Below are positions 7,666 to 16,565 of a stretch of DNA of 64,000 bases, in pieces. Position numbers and translations under genes: made by a program. The stretch covers positions 112,603 to 176,602 of the forward strand of contig CAXXGE010000038.1 in assembly GCA_963677915.2 (NCBI GenBank), read 5' to 3'. The notes beneath the pieces are model-generated. The model did no database searches and was not told the DNA's origin. It saw only the letters and a program-made list of their open reading frames with translations. Each line of letters begins with the position of its first letter. Position 1 is the stretch's first letter. This stretch comes from G963677915 sp963677915 (GTDB lineage: Bacteria; Bacillota; Clostridia; Lachnospirales; Vallitaleaceae).

Positions 7666-8337
7666 TTATTTCTGAATAAGATTTATATCAAGTATATGGA
7701 TGGTTTTATTGTCGTAGTCGATCAATCCTTCTTGTTTCATCTTCTGGAGTTCCCGGGATAAGGAAGTACGGCTGACTCCGAACATTTCGGCCATTGCCTT
7801 TTTGGAGAGCGTCAGTCTGATGGCGGCAGTTTCCTGAAGAAGGTACTGTTTGTTCAAGTAGGTGAGTATGCTTTGACGAATGGTCCGGCTGACTCGGTTT
7901 TTCATCTTTGTCCCAATCAAAACGGATAGATCGGAAATGATCTTGATGAATTCTATTAAAAACGATGGATATATGTTGCAGAGTTCAAAGAGTACATCTT
8001 TTTGAATGACAATAACATCGGTTGGTTTCCTGGCTGTGATGGTCATAGGGTAATGGTCTGTACTTGAAAATATAAGATTAGCGCCGATGACGTTTCCTTT
8101 GTGAAAGTAGGTCAGGGTCATGAGGTCTCCGGATATGCCGATGCGTTCAATGACGATTTCACCAAATAGGATGATTTCGATTTGTGTACAGGGATCGCCC
8201 TCTATATGAATGAGTTCGTTTTTTGTGAAAGACTGCATTAAAAATAAACCATCAGCCAGATAGTCTGAAACCAGCTGTGGTGGAAGAGCATCCAGAATCG
8301 TGTTTTTAAAATCAGGATTATGATTGTTCATAGACAT
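7666..8337 (-). CDS. Second Crp/Fnr-family regulator
   Basis: 223 residues; GGAGGTGTCGGCAT precedes the ATG at 8337. The N-terminal beta-roll covers about 25-125 (IEIILFGEIVIERIG, GNVIGANLIFSS), with a dimer helix, then a C-terminal helix-turn-helix (SKKAMAEMFGVSRTSLSREL). The HTH is closer to Fnr/Crp activators than the regulator at 3919, and the two are clearly different subfamilies. The gene converges on the permease-ferredoxin gene and diverges from the cupin gene; the 62 bases between 8338 and 8399 show no GTT-N8-AAC palindrome. It plausibly controls the cupin gene or the permeases; the effector is unknown. Confidence 0.88.
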   Translation of the reverse strand: MSMNNHNPDFKNTILDALPPQLVSDYLADGLFLMQSFTKNELIHIEGDPCTQIEIILFGEIVIERIGISGDLMTLTYFHKGNVIGANLIFSSTDHYPMTITARKPTDVIVIQKDVLFELCNIYPSFLIEFIKIISDLSVLIGTKMKNRVSRTIRQSILTYLNKQYLLQETAAIRLTLSKKAMAEMFGVSRTSLSRELQKMKQEGLIDYDNKTIHILDINLIQK

Positions 8338-8399
8338 ATGCCGACACCTCCAATAGTAAAATTATAAACGATAACCAAATTGAAAGCGAGGAAAAACAA

Positions 8400-8738
8400 A
8401 TGATAGAAAAAGTATATAAGTACAGTACAACTGACGACAAAGAGGTGGAAAAGCTGATCATGGATGACAATGTCAATTACATTCACATGGTTTTTGGCAA
8501 AGATGAAGGTTTGCCGGAACACTATTCTAATTCCAACGTATATATGAATGTCGTTAGGGGAATGCTGACAATAAGACTTGATGAACAAGAAGCTCATAAC
8601 TATCCAAAAGGGACGTTGCTCGAAATTCCTTACAATACAAAGATGAATGTTGGAAACAACAATGATGCAGTTCTTGAACTTATTGTTGTTAAAGCACCGG
8701 CACCACAGAATTATAAAGAAAATAGTTCGAAAAAGTAG
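8400..8738 (+). CDS. Small cupin-domain protein
   Basis: 112 residues in a single cupin fold: motif 1 is recognisable as LPEHYSNSNVYMNVVRGM (a His, then a spaced Gly) and motif 2 as YPKGTLLEIPYNTKMNVGNN. Metal ligands are reduced to one clear His in motif 1, with Asn in place of the usual motif-2 His, so it may bind a small ligand rather than act as a metalloenzyme. GCGAGG lies eight bases before the ATG. It is divergent from the second Crp/Fnr gene and sits just before repeat copy 2, so it closes the hcp module. Such stand-alone cupins near Crp/Fnr-controlled redox genes are often detoxification accessories; no function is proven. Confidence 0.8.
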   Translation: MIEKVYKYSTTDDKEVEKLIMDDNVNYIHMVFGKDEGLPEHYSNSNVYMNVVRGMLTIRLDEQEAHNYPKGTLLEIPYNTKMNVGNNNDAVLELIVVKAPAPQNYKENSSKK

Positions 8739-8760
8739 AAAAATCAAAATAGCCTAACTA

Positions 8761-8955
8761 TCTCACCGTCGAGACAGTGGTTAAGCTAGTCCGGGAATAG
8801 CATAGAATCAGGGGCTTTGCAGGTTTTTGGTAAGAATAATAGAGATGGAAAATAGGCCTTTACGCGTAAAAGTAAAGGCCTTTTTGCTAAGGGGGGACAC
8901 TTTTGCGCAAAATGCAGGGATTTGACAGGGGGGTATTTTAGATTCGCGGAAAGGT
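8761..8955 (+). repeat. Dispersed non-coding repeat, copy 2 (left part missing)
   Basis: It starts within the repeat at TCTCACCGTCGAGACAGT and runs to the right end GCGGAAAGGT (8946-8955). The terminal hairpin is GGCCTTTAC (8855-8863) with GTAAAGGCC (8872-8880), then TTTTT: a perfect stem with arms different from copy 1 but in the same position. With copy 1 it brackets the hcp module in direct orientation. IS debris follows immediately. Confidence 0.75.
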
Positions 8956-8988
8956 TTCACTGTAGGAATCCCTTGAGAATGAAACCAC

Positions 8989-10079
8989 TTGTTAGAAATA
9001 GGTCACGCCAAGGATGACCAGAACCAACCGGTGTTGAACTATTCTATAGCCTATGACAGAAACAACAGAGAACCGCTGTTCTACGAGATGTATCCTGGGA
9101 GCATTGTGGACGTATCGCAGCTGCAGTATATGCTGGAAAAAACAAAGGGATATGGCTATCGTCATGTCGGCTTTATTTTGGACAGAGGGTACTTCAGCAA
9201 AGAAAACATACGATATATGGATAAATGCGGCTACGATTTCGTCATCATGATGAAAGGTATGAAGAAGTACGCCGGCGAACTCATAAAGAGTTACAAAGGG
9301 ACCTTTGAAGAAAACAGAAGCCACAGTATAAGGGATTACAAAGTAAGCGGAAGAACAGTGAAAGGAACGCTGTTTCCCTCCGACGAAAAAGACCGGTATT
9401 TTCATATATATATTATGACGAGCGGAAACGCACAGCGGAACGGGAACAGCTTGAAGAGAAAATCGACCGCATGGCAGAGTTCCTGGCGAATCGAGAAGGG
9501 AAAACGGGGTATGAATGTCCGTGTGCATTCAGCCACTACTTTGATCCGATCTATCACATAGAAGGGGACAAAAAAACCTTTATGTTTGCACGAGAGAGGC
9601 AGGATGTGATTGACAGTGAAATTGCACTGTGCGGATATTTCATCATCATTACTTCTGAGAAAATGACAGCAGATGAAGCGCTTGACCTGTATAAGAGCCG
9701 TGACGGTTCAGAAAAGCTTTTCAGGGGAGACAAATCCTACCTGGGGAACAAGAGTTTCTGGGTGCATGGAACTGAATCGGTAACCAACAAGATTTTCATA
9801 GAATTCGTTGCACTGATTATACATAATAAGTTCTATACATACCTGAAAGAACAGATGCGAAAGAGCAATAAGAAAGAGAATTTCATGACTGTCCCGGCAG
9901 CGCTGAAAGAGCTTGAAAAAATAGAAATGATAAGACAGATAGATGGAAACTACCGTCTGGACCACGCAGTAACGGCCACCCAGAAAGCGATATTAAAAGC
10001 CTTCGATATGACAGAACGGAATATCCGGGAGCAGGCGATAGGAATCAATCAGAAGCTGCAGATAATAAATCAAATATAG
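8989..10079 (+). pseudogene. IS1634/IS4-type transposase, truncated and frameshifted
   Basis: It corresponds to roughly residue 205 onwards of the complete transposases in this window. The second catalytic Asp is present (FILDRGYFS), and the Y-2-R-3-E-6-K signature of the IS4 superfamily is intact in the second frame (YKSRDGSEKLFRGDK). The reading frame breaks near 9408-9415, just after YFHIY, where the homologues read on without interruption; the second frame continues from about 9420 to the TAG at 10077. The N-terminal domain and first catalytic Asp are missing. It is not functional. Its sequence is clearly diverged from the other three transposases here, so it is an older arrival. Confidence 0.88.
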
Positions 10080-10095
10080 GAAGGGGACAGCAGCA

Positions 10096-10320
10096 ATGGC
10101 CAGACGAGGTATATCGATTGATGAAAAAATAAAGAGAAAAAAAGAAGCGGTTGCGACAGCAAAGGACAAATACGAAGCAGCACTGAATGAACGGAACCTT
10201 CTAATCAAAAAGAAACAAGATTTGCAGGGGAAGGAACTGCTGAATGCATTTGTCAACAGCGATAAGAGTCTAGATGAAATTCTTGCTTTTGTGGGCGGGA
10301 AAAAGGAAGATGAAACGTAG
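10096..10320 (+). CDS. IS-associated small coiled-coil protein
   Basis: 74 residues, 16 bases after the transposase remnant, with AGGAAGGGG upstream of ATG 10096. The composition is Lys/Glu-rich with heptad-like spacing (EKIKRKKEAVATAKDKYEAA), then a C-terminal tail SDKSLDEILAFVGG. The same order (MAR-basic start, coiled coil, short 'EI..F(L/V)' tail) is seen in the small ORFs at 55220, 57266 and 61192, each directly after a transposase of the same family. This conserved position argues for a function in the element, for example as a transposase partner or inhibitor. It resembles DUF4315-like small proteins; that is a tentative comparison. Confidence 0.65.
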   Translation: MARRGISIDEKIKRKKEAVATAKDKYEAALNERNLLIKKKQDLQGKELLNAFVNSDKSLDEILAFVGGKKEDET

Positions 10321-10359
10321 AATGTAAGCTAGAGATTTAATTTTTTCAGGAAGTTCACA

Positions 10360-10668
10360 CAGATGTATCGTGTGCGGCTTTTTCGGGATTCCCTAGGGGA
10401 ATACAGGTTACAATTTCTTCCCTAACCCCTAGAGAAAGAAATGTATAATTATTAATAAAAAAATTAATTATAATTAATAAAAAGAATAAAATATTAATTA
10501 TAAACTAATAAATCCCTAATTACCCTCTTGACATCGTATAAAATTAGCGTATAATTAATAGAAAAGATAAAATTATTAATAAAACATAATAATTATTAGG
10601 CGATTTTTGGAGTCATCATATTCTATCGTTACTTTAAAATAGAGTGCAATAAAGAAGGAGCATAATAA
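10360..10668 (+). promoter_or_regulatory. AT-rich intergenic region with consensus promoter for LacI locus 1
   Basis: TTGACA (10528-10533) and TATAAT (10550-10555), 16 bases apart, form a near-ideal sigma-A promoter reading toward the LacI gene. The stretch AATTATTAATAAAA occurs both at about 10446 and at about 10572, flanking the promoter, and could be the operator pair; that is a guess. The ribosome site is AAGGAG at 10654-10659. Confidence 0.6.
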
Positions 10669-11676
10669 ATGAGTAAAATAAAAGCAGTTGCCGCTCGTGC
10701 GGGAGTATCTGTTGCAACAGCCTATAAGGTATTTAATCGAAATTACTCCACACGTCCGGAGATACGTGATCGCGTTATGCAAGCAGCCGAAGAATTATCG
10801 TATGTTCCAAAGACTTCGGAATTAAAATCCAAAGGCAGCGATAGTAAAATTGTAGCTTTAGTAACCAATGAAATTATTAATACCTTTCCTAATTATATCA
10901 TTAGGGAACTGGTCAGTGAGTTAGCACGACACAACTCTTATTTGACGACGTTTTATACCAACAACGATATTTCAAACGAAAAAGAAATATATCAACTTAT
11001 TAAGGTCCGAGAGCAGGCATTTGATGCAGTGATTTTCAATCCATTGACCGAGAAGCGTGACCCCGTAATCGAGGAACTCATGAATGAAGACATGCCAATG
11101 GTTGAGTTATTCTCGAATGTATATCCTGAACTGCCATCGGTTGGTGTGGACGATGTTAAAGGCACTTACTTGGCGATACGACATTTACTGCAGAATGGTC
11201 ATCGTCGCATTTTGATGATTGCACTTAACCATATTTCGATTGCCCAAAGAATTGAGGGTTACAAAAAGGCATATGAAGAATTAGGTATGTCTGTGGAAGA
11301 TGAACGCCTAATCTCGGCGCAGGATTATCCTATGGTATCGCGTTCAACAATAATGGAGTTGATTCGAGGGACTCGACCGACTGCCATTCTATCTGTCAGT
11401 GAAAATATTACTGCTATGGTACTGCAAACACTCAAAGAAATGTCGTTTCGAGTACCAGAGGACATCAGCCTGATTGCATATGATGACTTCCCATGGATTG
11501 CCGCTCAAGGTATTTTTGCTGTGGCCCACCCTTATGATCAATTAGGAGCAATGCTATCGACTGCTTTGTCCCAACAACTCGACGAAGAAGGGACAAAACT
11601 GCATGTACAGAAACTCGTTGTAGACCCTTACCTGATAGCAAGAGATTCTGTACGCGTTATATTTCCGGAGAAATAG
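10669..11676 (+). CDS. LacI-family transcription regulator, fructoside locus 1
   Basis: 335 residues, AAGAAGGAG before ATG 10669. The N-terminal helix-turn-helix (VAARAGVSVATAYKVFN, about 7-23) and hinge helix (RVMQAAEELSYVP) are followed by a periplasmic-binding-like effector domain (IVALVTNEIINTFPNY ... VGVDDVKGTYLAIRHLL ... ISLIAYDDFPW). The recognition helix has AYK where most family members have VSR, so the operator may deviate from the usual LacI consensus. It is transcribed with, and 126 bases ahead of, the ABC binding-protein gene, and so probably represses its own operon in the absence of a fructoside. The ligand is inferred from the downstream GH32 and fructokinase genes. Confidence 0.9.
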   Translation: MSKIKAVAARAGVSVATAYKVFNRNYSTRPEIRDRVMQAAEELSYVPKTSELKSKGSDSKIVALVTNEIINTFPNYIIRELVSELARHNSYLTTFYTNNDISNEKEIYQLIKVREQAFDAVIFNPLTEKRDPVIEELMNEDMPMVELFSNVYPELPSVGVDDVKGTYLAIRHLLQNGHRRILMIALNHISIAQRIEGYKKAYEELGMSVEDERLISAQDYPMVSRSTIMELIRGTRPTAILSVSENITAMVLQTLKEMSFRVPEDISLIAYDDFPWIAAQGIFAVAHPYDQLGAMLSTALSQQLDEEGTKLHVQKLVVDPYLIARDSVRVIFPEK

Positions 11677-11724
11677 CTAATCCTTAACCAGATTGCGTTT
11701 ATCATACTGGCAATTTTTTTCGTG

Positions 11725-11734
11725 GCATGCATGC
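11725..11734. promoter_or_regulatory. GCATGCATGC palindrome upstream of the binding-protein gene
   Basis: A self-complementary 10-mer sits between the LacI gene and its target operon, after a weak ATTGC/GCAAT stem with T-run (about 11691-11719). It could be an operator half or a chance palindrome. Confidence 0.25.
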
Positions 11735-11802
11735 ACCGCGTCAAAATAAATATTAAGTTTGCAACTAATTTTAATTCACAATTTGAAAAGGAGTTAACTG
11801 AG

Positions 11803-13152
11803 ATGCGTAAAAAAAAGAGTATTATAGCAATGGCGATAATTTTAAGTGTAGTATTTTTGCTTTCTGCCTGTAGTGGCGCCAATAATAGTGATCGTCCATC
11901 CTCACCGTCCGTTCCATCCTCTCCATCAGCTTCCGGAGATGAGCAGGTGAGCATTGTATTTGCTGAACATGTTGCAAATGTAAAAGATCAAGCTCCTCAG
12001 GTATGGGCAGTCATACAAGCTTTTGAAAAGAAGTATCCCAATATTAAGATTGATCTACAAGGAAGCAGCTCGGATGATCACTTAAATAAGATTAAGCTTG
12101 CCTCACAATCTGATACCCTTCCGGATCTCTTCTGGGTAGACCGTGCACTTGGACTTGAACTGGTGGACGCTGGACAGTTGGGAGATCTCAGCGTGCTTGT
12201 CGAAGATCAGAACTTTGCAGATGGCTTTTTGCCAAATATGCTCGACGCTTTGCAGGTAGATAACAAAATCTATGGCTTCCCAAGTGAAATTCAGTGTAAT
12301 GGTCTTTGGTATAACAAGAGGATGTTTGAAGAACGAGGTCTAGAGGTGCCAAAAACATATGAAGAGTTGGTTGAGTGCGTTAAAGTTTTCAACAAAGAAG
12401 GCATCGCAACCATAGCTTTGGGCGGGAAGAGTGCGTTTAGTGACTGGGCGCTTCAAACGTGGAGTTTGTATTACAGCTTCGAAGAAAAAATTGATGATAT
12501 TCTTGATGGAAAAGAAAAATTCAATAATCCGGATTTTGCAAAGACATACGAAAAAGTACGAGAACTGACCGAGCTTGGAGCATTCCCGGAGAGTGTTGCA
12601 AATATTGATTACTGGCAATCCATTGAATTGTTCCTTGGCGGCCAAGCAGCGATGTTGTCTTCCGGCGCATGGGATACTAAAAAATTTGACCAGAGCGATA
12701 TGGCGGAGGACATAGATTTTTACTGGGGGCCTACATTTGATGATGCAACGACATCTACATTTGCCGACAAGCTCATTTCTATGAAAGGTGTTGGACATCC
12801 ATATGTAGTGTCACAGAACTGTGCCGAGGATCCTGCGAAATTCGATGCGGTCAGTAAATTTCTACAATTCTATTATGGACCAGAAGGGACTGAAATCATC
12901 GCTCGAGATAATCAGTCCATACCAGTAACGAAATACGAAGGTGAGATCGACGCCAAAACATATCCTGTTTTTAGTCGAATGATGAAGCGCATCAATGACG
13001 ATTCTACAAGTCCAGTTCGAGCTCCTGAATTCTGCCTGCCTGCACAGCTTGTACCAGCCTATCAGGAAAGCTTTTTCTCGATCATTTTTGGTACAAAAAC
13101 TCCAGAGCAAGTGCTCGACGGAATGGATTCGTTGCTAAAAGATATCAGCTGA
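11803..13152 (+). CDS. ABC sugar-binding lipoprotein (CUT1 type), locus 1
   Basis: 449 residues from ATG 11803, selected because AAAAGGAG precedes it and the signal peptide begins there (MRKKKSIIAMAIILSVVFLL). A lipobox LSAC gives a lipid-anchored Cys at residue 20, followed by a Ser/Pro-rich linker (PSSPSVPSSPSASG). The mature part is a family-1 extracellular solute-binding protein (NKIYGFPSEIQCNGLWYNK, LGGKSAFSDWALQTW, FLGGQAAMLSSGAWD). It captures an oligosaccharide outside the membrane and delivers it to the two permeases encoded next. A hairpin (13178-13201) just after the stop may protect this 3' end and raise binding-protein yield over the permeases. No ATPase gene is in the operon, so a shared MsmK-type ATPase is likely. 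Confidence 0.93.
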   Translation: MRKKKSIIAMAIILSVVFLLSACSGANNSDRPSSPSVPSSPSASGDEQVSIVFAEHVANVKDQAPQVWAVIQAFEKKYPNIKIDLQGSSSDDHLNKIKLASQSDTLPDLFWVDRALGLELVDAGQLGDLSVLVEDQNFADGFLPNMLDALQVDNKIYGFPSEIQCNGLWYNKRMFEERGLEVPKTYEELVECVKVFNKEGIATIALGGKSAFSDWALQTWSLYYSFEEKIDDILDGKEKFNNPDFAKTYEKVRELTELGAFPESVANIDYWQSIELFLGGQAAMLSSGAWDTKKFDQSDMAEDIDFYWGPTFDDATTSTFADKLISMKGVGHPYVVSQNCAEDPAKFDAVSKFLQFYYGPEGTEIIARDNQSIPVTKYEGEIDAKTYPVFSRMMKRINDDSTSPVRAPEFCLPAQLVPAYQESFFSIIFGTKTPEQVLDGMDSLLKDIS

Positions 13153-13177
13153 GATATTACTTAATCCAATATGGAAA

Positions 13178-13201
13178 GGAGCGGCCATTTTGAGCCGCTC
13201 C
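13178..13201 (+). other. Intercistronic hairpin after binding-protein gene
   Basis: GGAGCGGC (13178-13185) pairs perfectly with GCCGCTCC (13194-13201) across an 8-base loop, without a T-run. Similar stems follow other binding-protein genes in the window (37174, 46093). They are probably mRNA-stabilising or processing elements. Confidence 0.65.
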
Positions 13202-13240
13202 GTCTCACACTTAGCTGCATTCATTTGGAGGTTATACTTT

Positions 13241-14128
13241 ATGCGTTGGTTTAGCAAAAAGCGCACAATCGCTCTGTTGATCACACCTACACTGGCATTC
13301 TACACATGTTATATCATTTATTCTATCATCGTCGCCTTTTACTATAGTATGACAGACTTTACTGGCGTTGGTGTAGCTGAGTTTATAGGGTTAGACAACT
13401 ACAGGGCATTGCTGCGGGATGAAAATTTCTACATTGCGATGAAAAACACCATCGTTACACTTACTGTGGCGTTTGCAGTACTTTTACCAGGGTCATTCTG
13501 CGTTGCACTGCTACTGAACCGGAAATTCCGAGGCGCCAGTGCGGTAAAAGCTTTTGTTTTTTCGCCCAACATCATCGCACCTATTTTAGTCGGTTTGATG
13601 TGGGTCTATATTCTTGATCCACATATGGGTTTTATAAACGCTGCTCTGGATGCAATAGACCTGGAAGGCTGGAAACAAGAATGGATAGGTGGTCGGACAC
13701 TGACGCCATACTCTGTTGCCGTGATTTACGCCTGGCAATGTCTGGGTTTCAATGCTACTATTTTTTTAGCGGGGCTGAAAATGATTCCAAAGGAACTATA
13801 CGAGGCCAGTTCCATCGATGGCGCAAACGCTTGGCAAAAACTGCTTCATATTACACTACCTGCCATTAAGCAAACGATCATCATCAATGTGCTGCTCATT
13901 ATCACAGGGTCTTTCAAGATTTTTGAAACTATCTATCAACTCACGGGTGGTGGTCCTGATCATCTGTCTGAGAATCTGGTCACGCTCATGTATTATACTA
14001 CTTTTCGTACAGCCCGCTATGGCTATGGCATGAGCTATGCCGTCGTAACCTTCTTGCTTTCAGCAGCATTCATGCTAATATACCGGATAGTTGTGCGCAG
14101 CGGGTTTAAAAAGGAGGCGAGTACATGA
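13241..14128 (+). CDS. ABC sugar permease 1 (MalF-like), locus 1
   Basis: 295 residues from ATG 13241, where GGAGG stands seven bases upstream; an upstream in-frame start at 13190 would lie inside the intercistronic hairpin and is rejected. It has six hydrophobic segments and the binding-protein-dependent transport signature in cytoplasmic loop EASSIDGANAWQKLLHITLP, the EAA motif that contacts the ATPase. It forms the inner-membrane channel with the next gene product. The four-base overlap (ATGA at 14125) with the following permease indicates translational coupling. Confidence 0.92.
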   Translation: MRWFSKKRTIALLITPTLAFYTCYIIYSIIVAFYYSMTDFTGVGVAEFIGLDNYRALLRDENFYIAMKNTIVTLTVAFAVLLPGSFCVALLLNRKFRGASAVKAFVFSPNIIAPILVGLMWVYILDPHMGFINAALDAIDLEGWKQEWIGGRTLTPYSVAVIYAWQCLGFNATIFLAGLKMIPKELYEASSIDGANAWQKLLHITLPAIKQTIIINVLLIITGSFKIFETIYQLTGGGPDHLSENLVTLMYYTTFRTARYGYGMSYAVVTFLLSAAFMLIYRIVVRSGFKKEAST

Positions 14129-14995
14129 CTAACGATCAGAAAAATAATCTTCGTATACGACGCAACCGAGAAATATGCCAGAATTTGCTGCTGGCATTAA
14201 CGTTACTGATTACTTTTATTGTGATGTTGCCTTTTATCTGGATGGTTTTGATGTCGTTTAAAACTGATACCCAAATTGTCAACAACCCCTTTGTTTTGCC
14301 TGATTTCTCTTACTGGGACAACTACATTCGTGCACTGAATACTCTGCCGCTAGTTACCATGTATAAAAACACTGCGATTATTGCAATCGCATCCCAAGTG
14401 ATAACGCTTGTCGTGTCTTTTTCCAGCTCTTTTGCACTTACGCGTTTGCAATTTCGCCATATGCGATTACGTAATTTGCTAGAAAAATACTTTTTAATTG
14501 GGTTGATGGTACCGGTGTATATCCTTCTTTTTCCGATTTTCCGTACCAATATTGACCTTCACCTAACAGGTACACGGCTTCGGCCTGATTTTACCATTGG
14601 TTGCAACAAATATTGCTTTCGATACGTTGCTCTTCACAGGTTTTTTAAAGGATTTTCCTGCTGAAATTGAAGAGGCTGCAGTAATAGATGGATGCAATCT
14701 GTTTCAACTTATCAGAAACATCACGCTGCCGATCAACAAACCGGTACTGGCTACCGTAACTGTTTTTAACGTGCTGTATGTGTGGAATGAGTTCCCACTG
14801 ACGGTTACTCTTATTAGCAAACCGGAACTTTACACCGTTTCTCTTGGTGCATCATTCTTTCGTAGTCAATACGGTATGGATTACAGCGGTCTAGTTGCGG
14901 GAACCATCCTTATTATTGTGCCACAACTCATTTTCTATGCCTTTTTCCAGAAGTATATCATCGAAGGCTTAACTGCAGGTTCGGTCAAGGGCTAA
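14125..14995 (+). pseudogene. ABC sugar permease 2 (MalG-like), frameshifted
   Basis: Two overlapping frames make up a standard CUT1 second permease. The first runs from ATG 14125 through the N-terminal helix, ALTRLQFRHMRLRN and GLMVPVYILLFPIFR. The second supplies LPLVATNIAFDTLLFTG, the EAA motif (IEEAAVIDGCNLFQLIRNIT) and the usual C-terminal FFQKYIIEGLTAGSVKG. The switch falls at about 14565-14590. Either a single-base indel or a sequencing error is responsible. If real, the locus 1 importer is dead, which would match the broken kinase and the IS110 insertion in the same operon. Confidence 0.85.
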
Positions 14996-15024
14996 TAGCA
15001 AATATCTTTCTAAGGAGACCAGCT

Positions 15025-15054
15025 ATGAAAAGTCAAGCGAAAAGTAGTACATAA
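15025..15054 (+). other. Orphan ribosome site and start codon, possible 5' gene remnant
   Basis: TAAGGAGACCAGCT followed by ATG (15025) opens only ten codons (MKSQAKSST) before TAA. The position, just after the permease gene and just before the IS110 relic, suggests the displaced beginning of the gene that once followed, perhaps the GH32. Confidence 0.35.
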
Positions 15055-16515
15055 TTAAATTTTAATGGCTTTCGAAAAAGGGCTGGCCTTAATAGGACAT
15101 CGTTTCGGATGCCTTTTGGAAACTGTAGTTTAGAGCATAGTAGTCAAGATTGAAAGGTATATCGTCAGTCAGGATTTTATGTAGAACTCGGACCAATTTA
15201 CCGGCACGGTGGCCTAATGCGTTGTAATGTGAACGGCCCTCTGCTATTTTGGAATCGCAGTAGTCCTTGAAAGTCTTGTTGTTGAGAACGCAGTTGTGTG
15301 CAGCGTTGATGAGAGCAAAGCGAAGTGTTCTTGAGCCGCGTTTGGACATCTTTGTTCGCCTTGCCTTGAACTGACCGGATTGGATAACGGATGAATCAAG
15401 ACCTGCGAAAGCCAGCAGCTTTGAAGCATCGCTGAAGCGGTGGATATCACCGATTTCACCAAGAATTATGGCTCTATCGAGGAAGCCGATGCCGGGAACA
15501 GTCATAATGACTAAGTCTAGAGAAGTCATGATGGATTCGATCATTTCCTCGACATCATCAATTTGTCTATTAAGTAGTTCGATTTGTTCGATTGGCTGGG
15601 CTACTTGAAAAGAGAGGGAAGTGTCAATGACACTGACCGACTTCTGTGCCAGAATTCTTAGCGCTGTCGCAGTATCCTTCTTGAAATGCTCATGGGAAGC
15701 AGTTTGAAGAAGGCGTGACTGATGAGTCAAGTGCATGGAAGCGATCTCCTGGGAAGAAGCAGCCTCCTTAAGAAGGGCATAGCAAGCCTTACCTTGAATG
15801 CCTGATTTGAAGAAGTACTGCAGCTCGGGAAAGTGCTGGTCCAAGTAGGAGGTCAGCTGAATCTTGAGTTTGGTGCGAGACTTGATGGATTTCAAGCGGA
15901 AGCGGCATAAATTGCGAAGCCGCATTGCATTAATGCTGTACCGGGTCACAATGCGGTGCTGATTGAGCATCAAGGATTGAGAGATCAAGTAGGTGTCAAC
16001 CTTACCGGTCTTGGTCTTGTGTATGTTGTTTTTTCACAAGGCGGAAACCTGGATCGGGTTGATGACACAGACCTTGTAACCTAAGGAATAGAGAGAATGA
16101 ACAAGGTTGTTGCTATAATGAGCCGTAGATTCAATGCCGATGATGAGACTGTTCTTATCGTATGGAGCGATATTAGAAAGCGGTCTGCAGAAGCCATCAT
16201 CGTCATTGGAGAATTTATAAGGCTTGACGAGTATTTTTCACCGTCTGAAAATAGGGCTGAGGCGAAATGGAGTTGTTTAGCGATTCCAACGCCAACATAA
16301 ATCATCATTGATCTCCTTGCGTTTTATTGACACTGTGATGATCCACCTAGTTTTATCATCATAGACTTGATAGACATGAGAACTCATAGGCACATCCAGC
16401 TATAAATGATCCAGATAAAACAGTGGCAATACACTCCTTCAAGCAGTCGCTGCTACAAGAGAATAATTACAAGTCCACAGGTCTGAACTCATTATAGTCA
16501 CAGCAAACAATAATA
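15055..16515 (-). mobile_element. IS110-family element, decayed; ends uncertain
   Basis: It holds a broken IS110 transposase on the minus strand and about 200 non-coding bases upstream of it (16309-16515). In IS110-group elements that 5' non-coding end encodes the bridge RNA that guides recombination. No terminal inverted repeats are expected for this family, so exact borders cannot be set by eye. It separates the ABC genes from the GH32 gene of locus 1. Confidence 0.65.
15089..16308 (-). pseudogene. IS110-family transposase (DEDD/Tnp20), frameshifted and interrupted
   Basis: The start at 16308 gives MIYVGVGIAKQLHFASALF, the RuvC-like DEDD N-terminus, though the usual catalytic Asp of the D-x-A-K motif is replaced by Gly (VGIAK). 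The frame shifts by one base after FSDGE (near 16240) and continues KILVKPYKFSNDDDGF ... LIIGIESTAHY ... INPIQVSAL, where a TGA stops it. It then resumes KTKTGKVDTYLISQS and stays open to 15089, covering the Transposase_20 domain (VPGIGFLDRAIILGEIGDIH, RTKMSKRGSRTLRFAL). There are thus at least two lesions plus an active-site change, so it is not functional. Confidence 0.85.
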
Positions 16516-16565
16516 AAGAAAGGAACGTGTGATATTGGCTTCTGAAAATATCATACAAGCTAAAT

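Larger units (their letters stand above)
8960..10359 (+). mobile_element. 5'-truncated IS1634/IS4-type element (fragment D)
   Basis: It contains the distal part of a transposase, the small partner ORF, and the right terminal sequence GGAAGTTCACA (10349-10359), identical to the terminus of the complete element at 57191-59370. The left end is lost at the junction with repeat copy 2. Confidence 0.8.

Noticed and set aside
11722..11802. N-terminal extension of the binding protein from ATG 11722.
   Set aside because: It would place a non-hydrophobic leader before the signal peptide and run across the palindrome. ATG 11803 has the ribosome site and a proper lipoprotein signal.
13190..13240. Start of permease 1 at 13190.
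   Set aside because: It lies in the intercistronic hairpin and lacks a ribosome site; 13241 has GGAGG.
14125..14995. Programmed frameshift in the second permease gene.
   Set aside because: No slippery heptamer or downstream structure stands at the switch, and ABC permeases are not known to use one. An indel is simpler.
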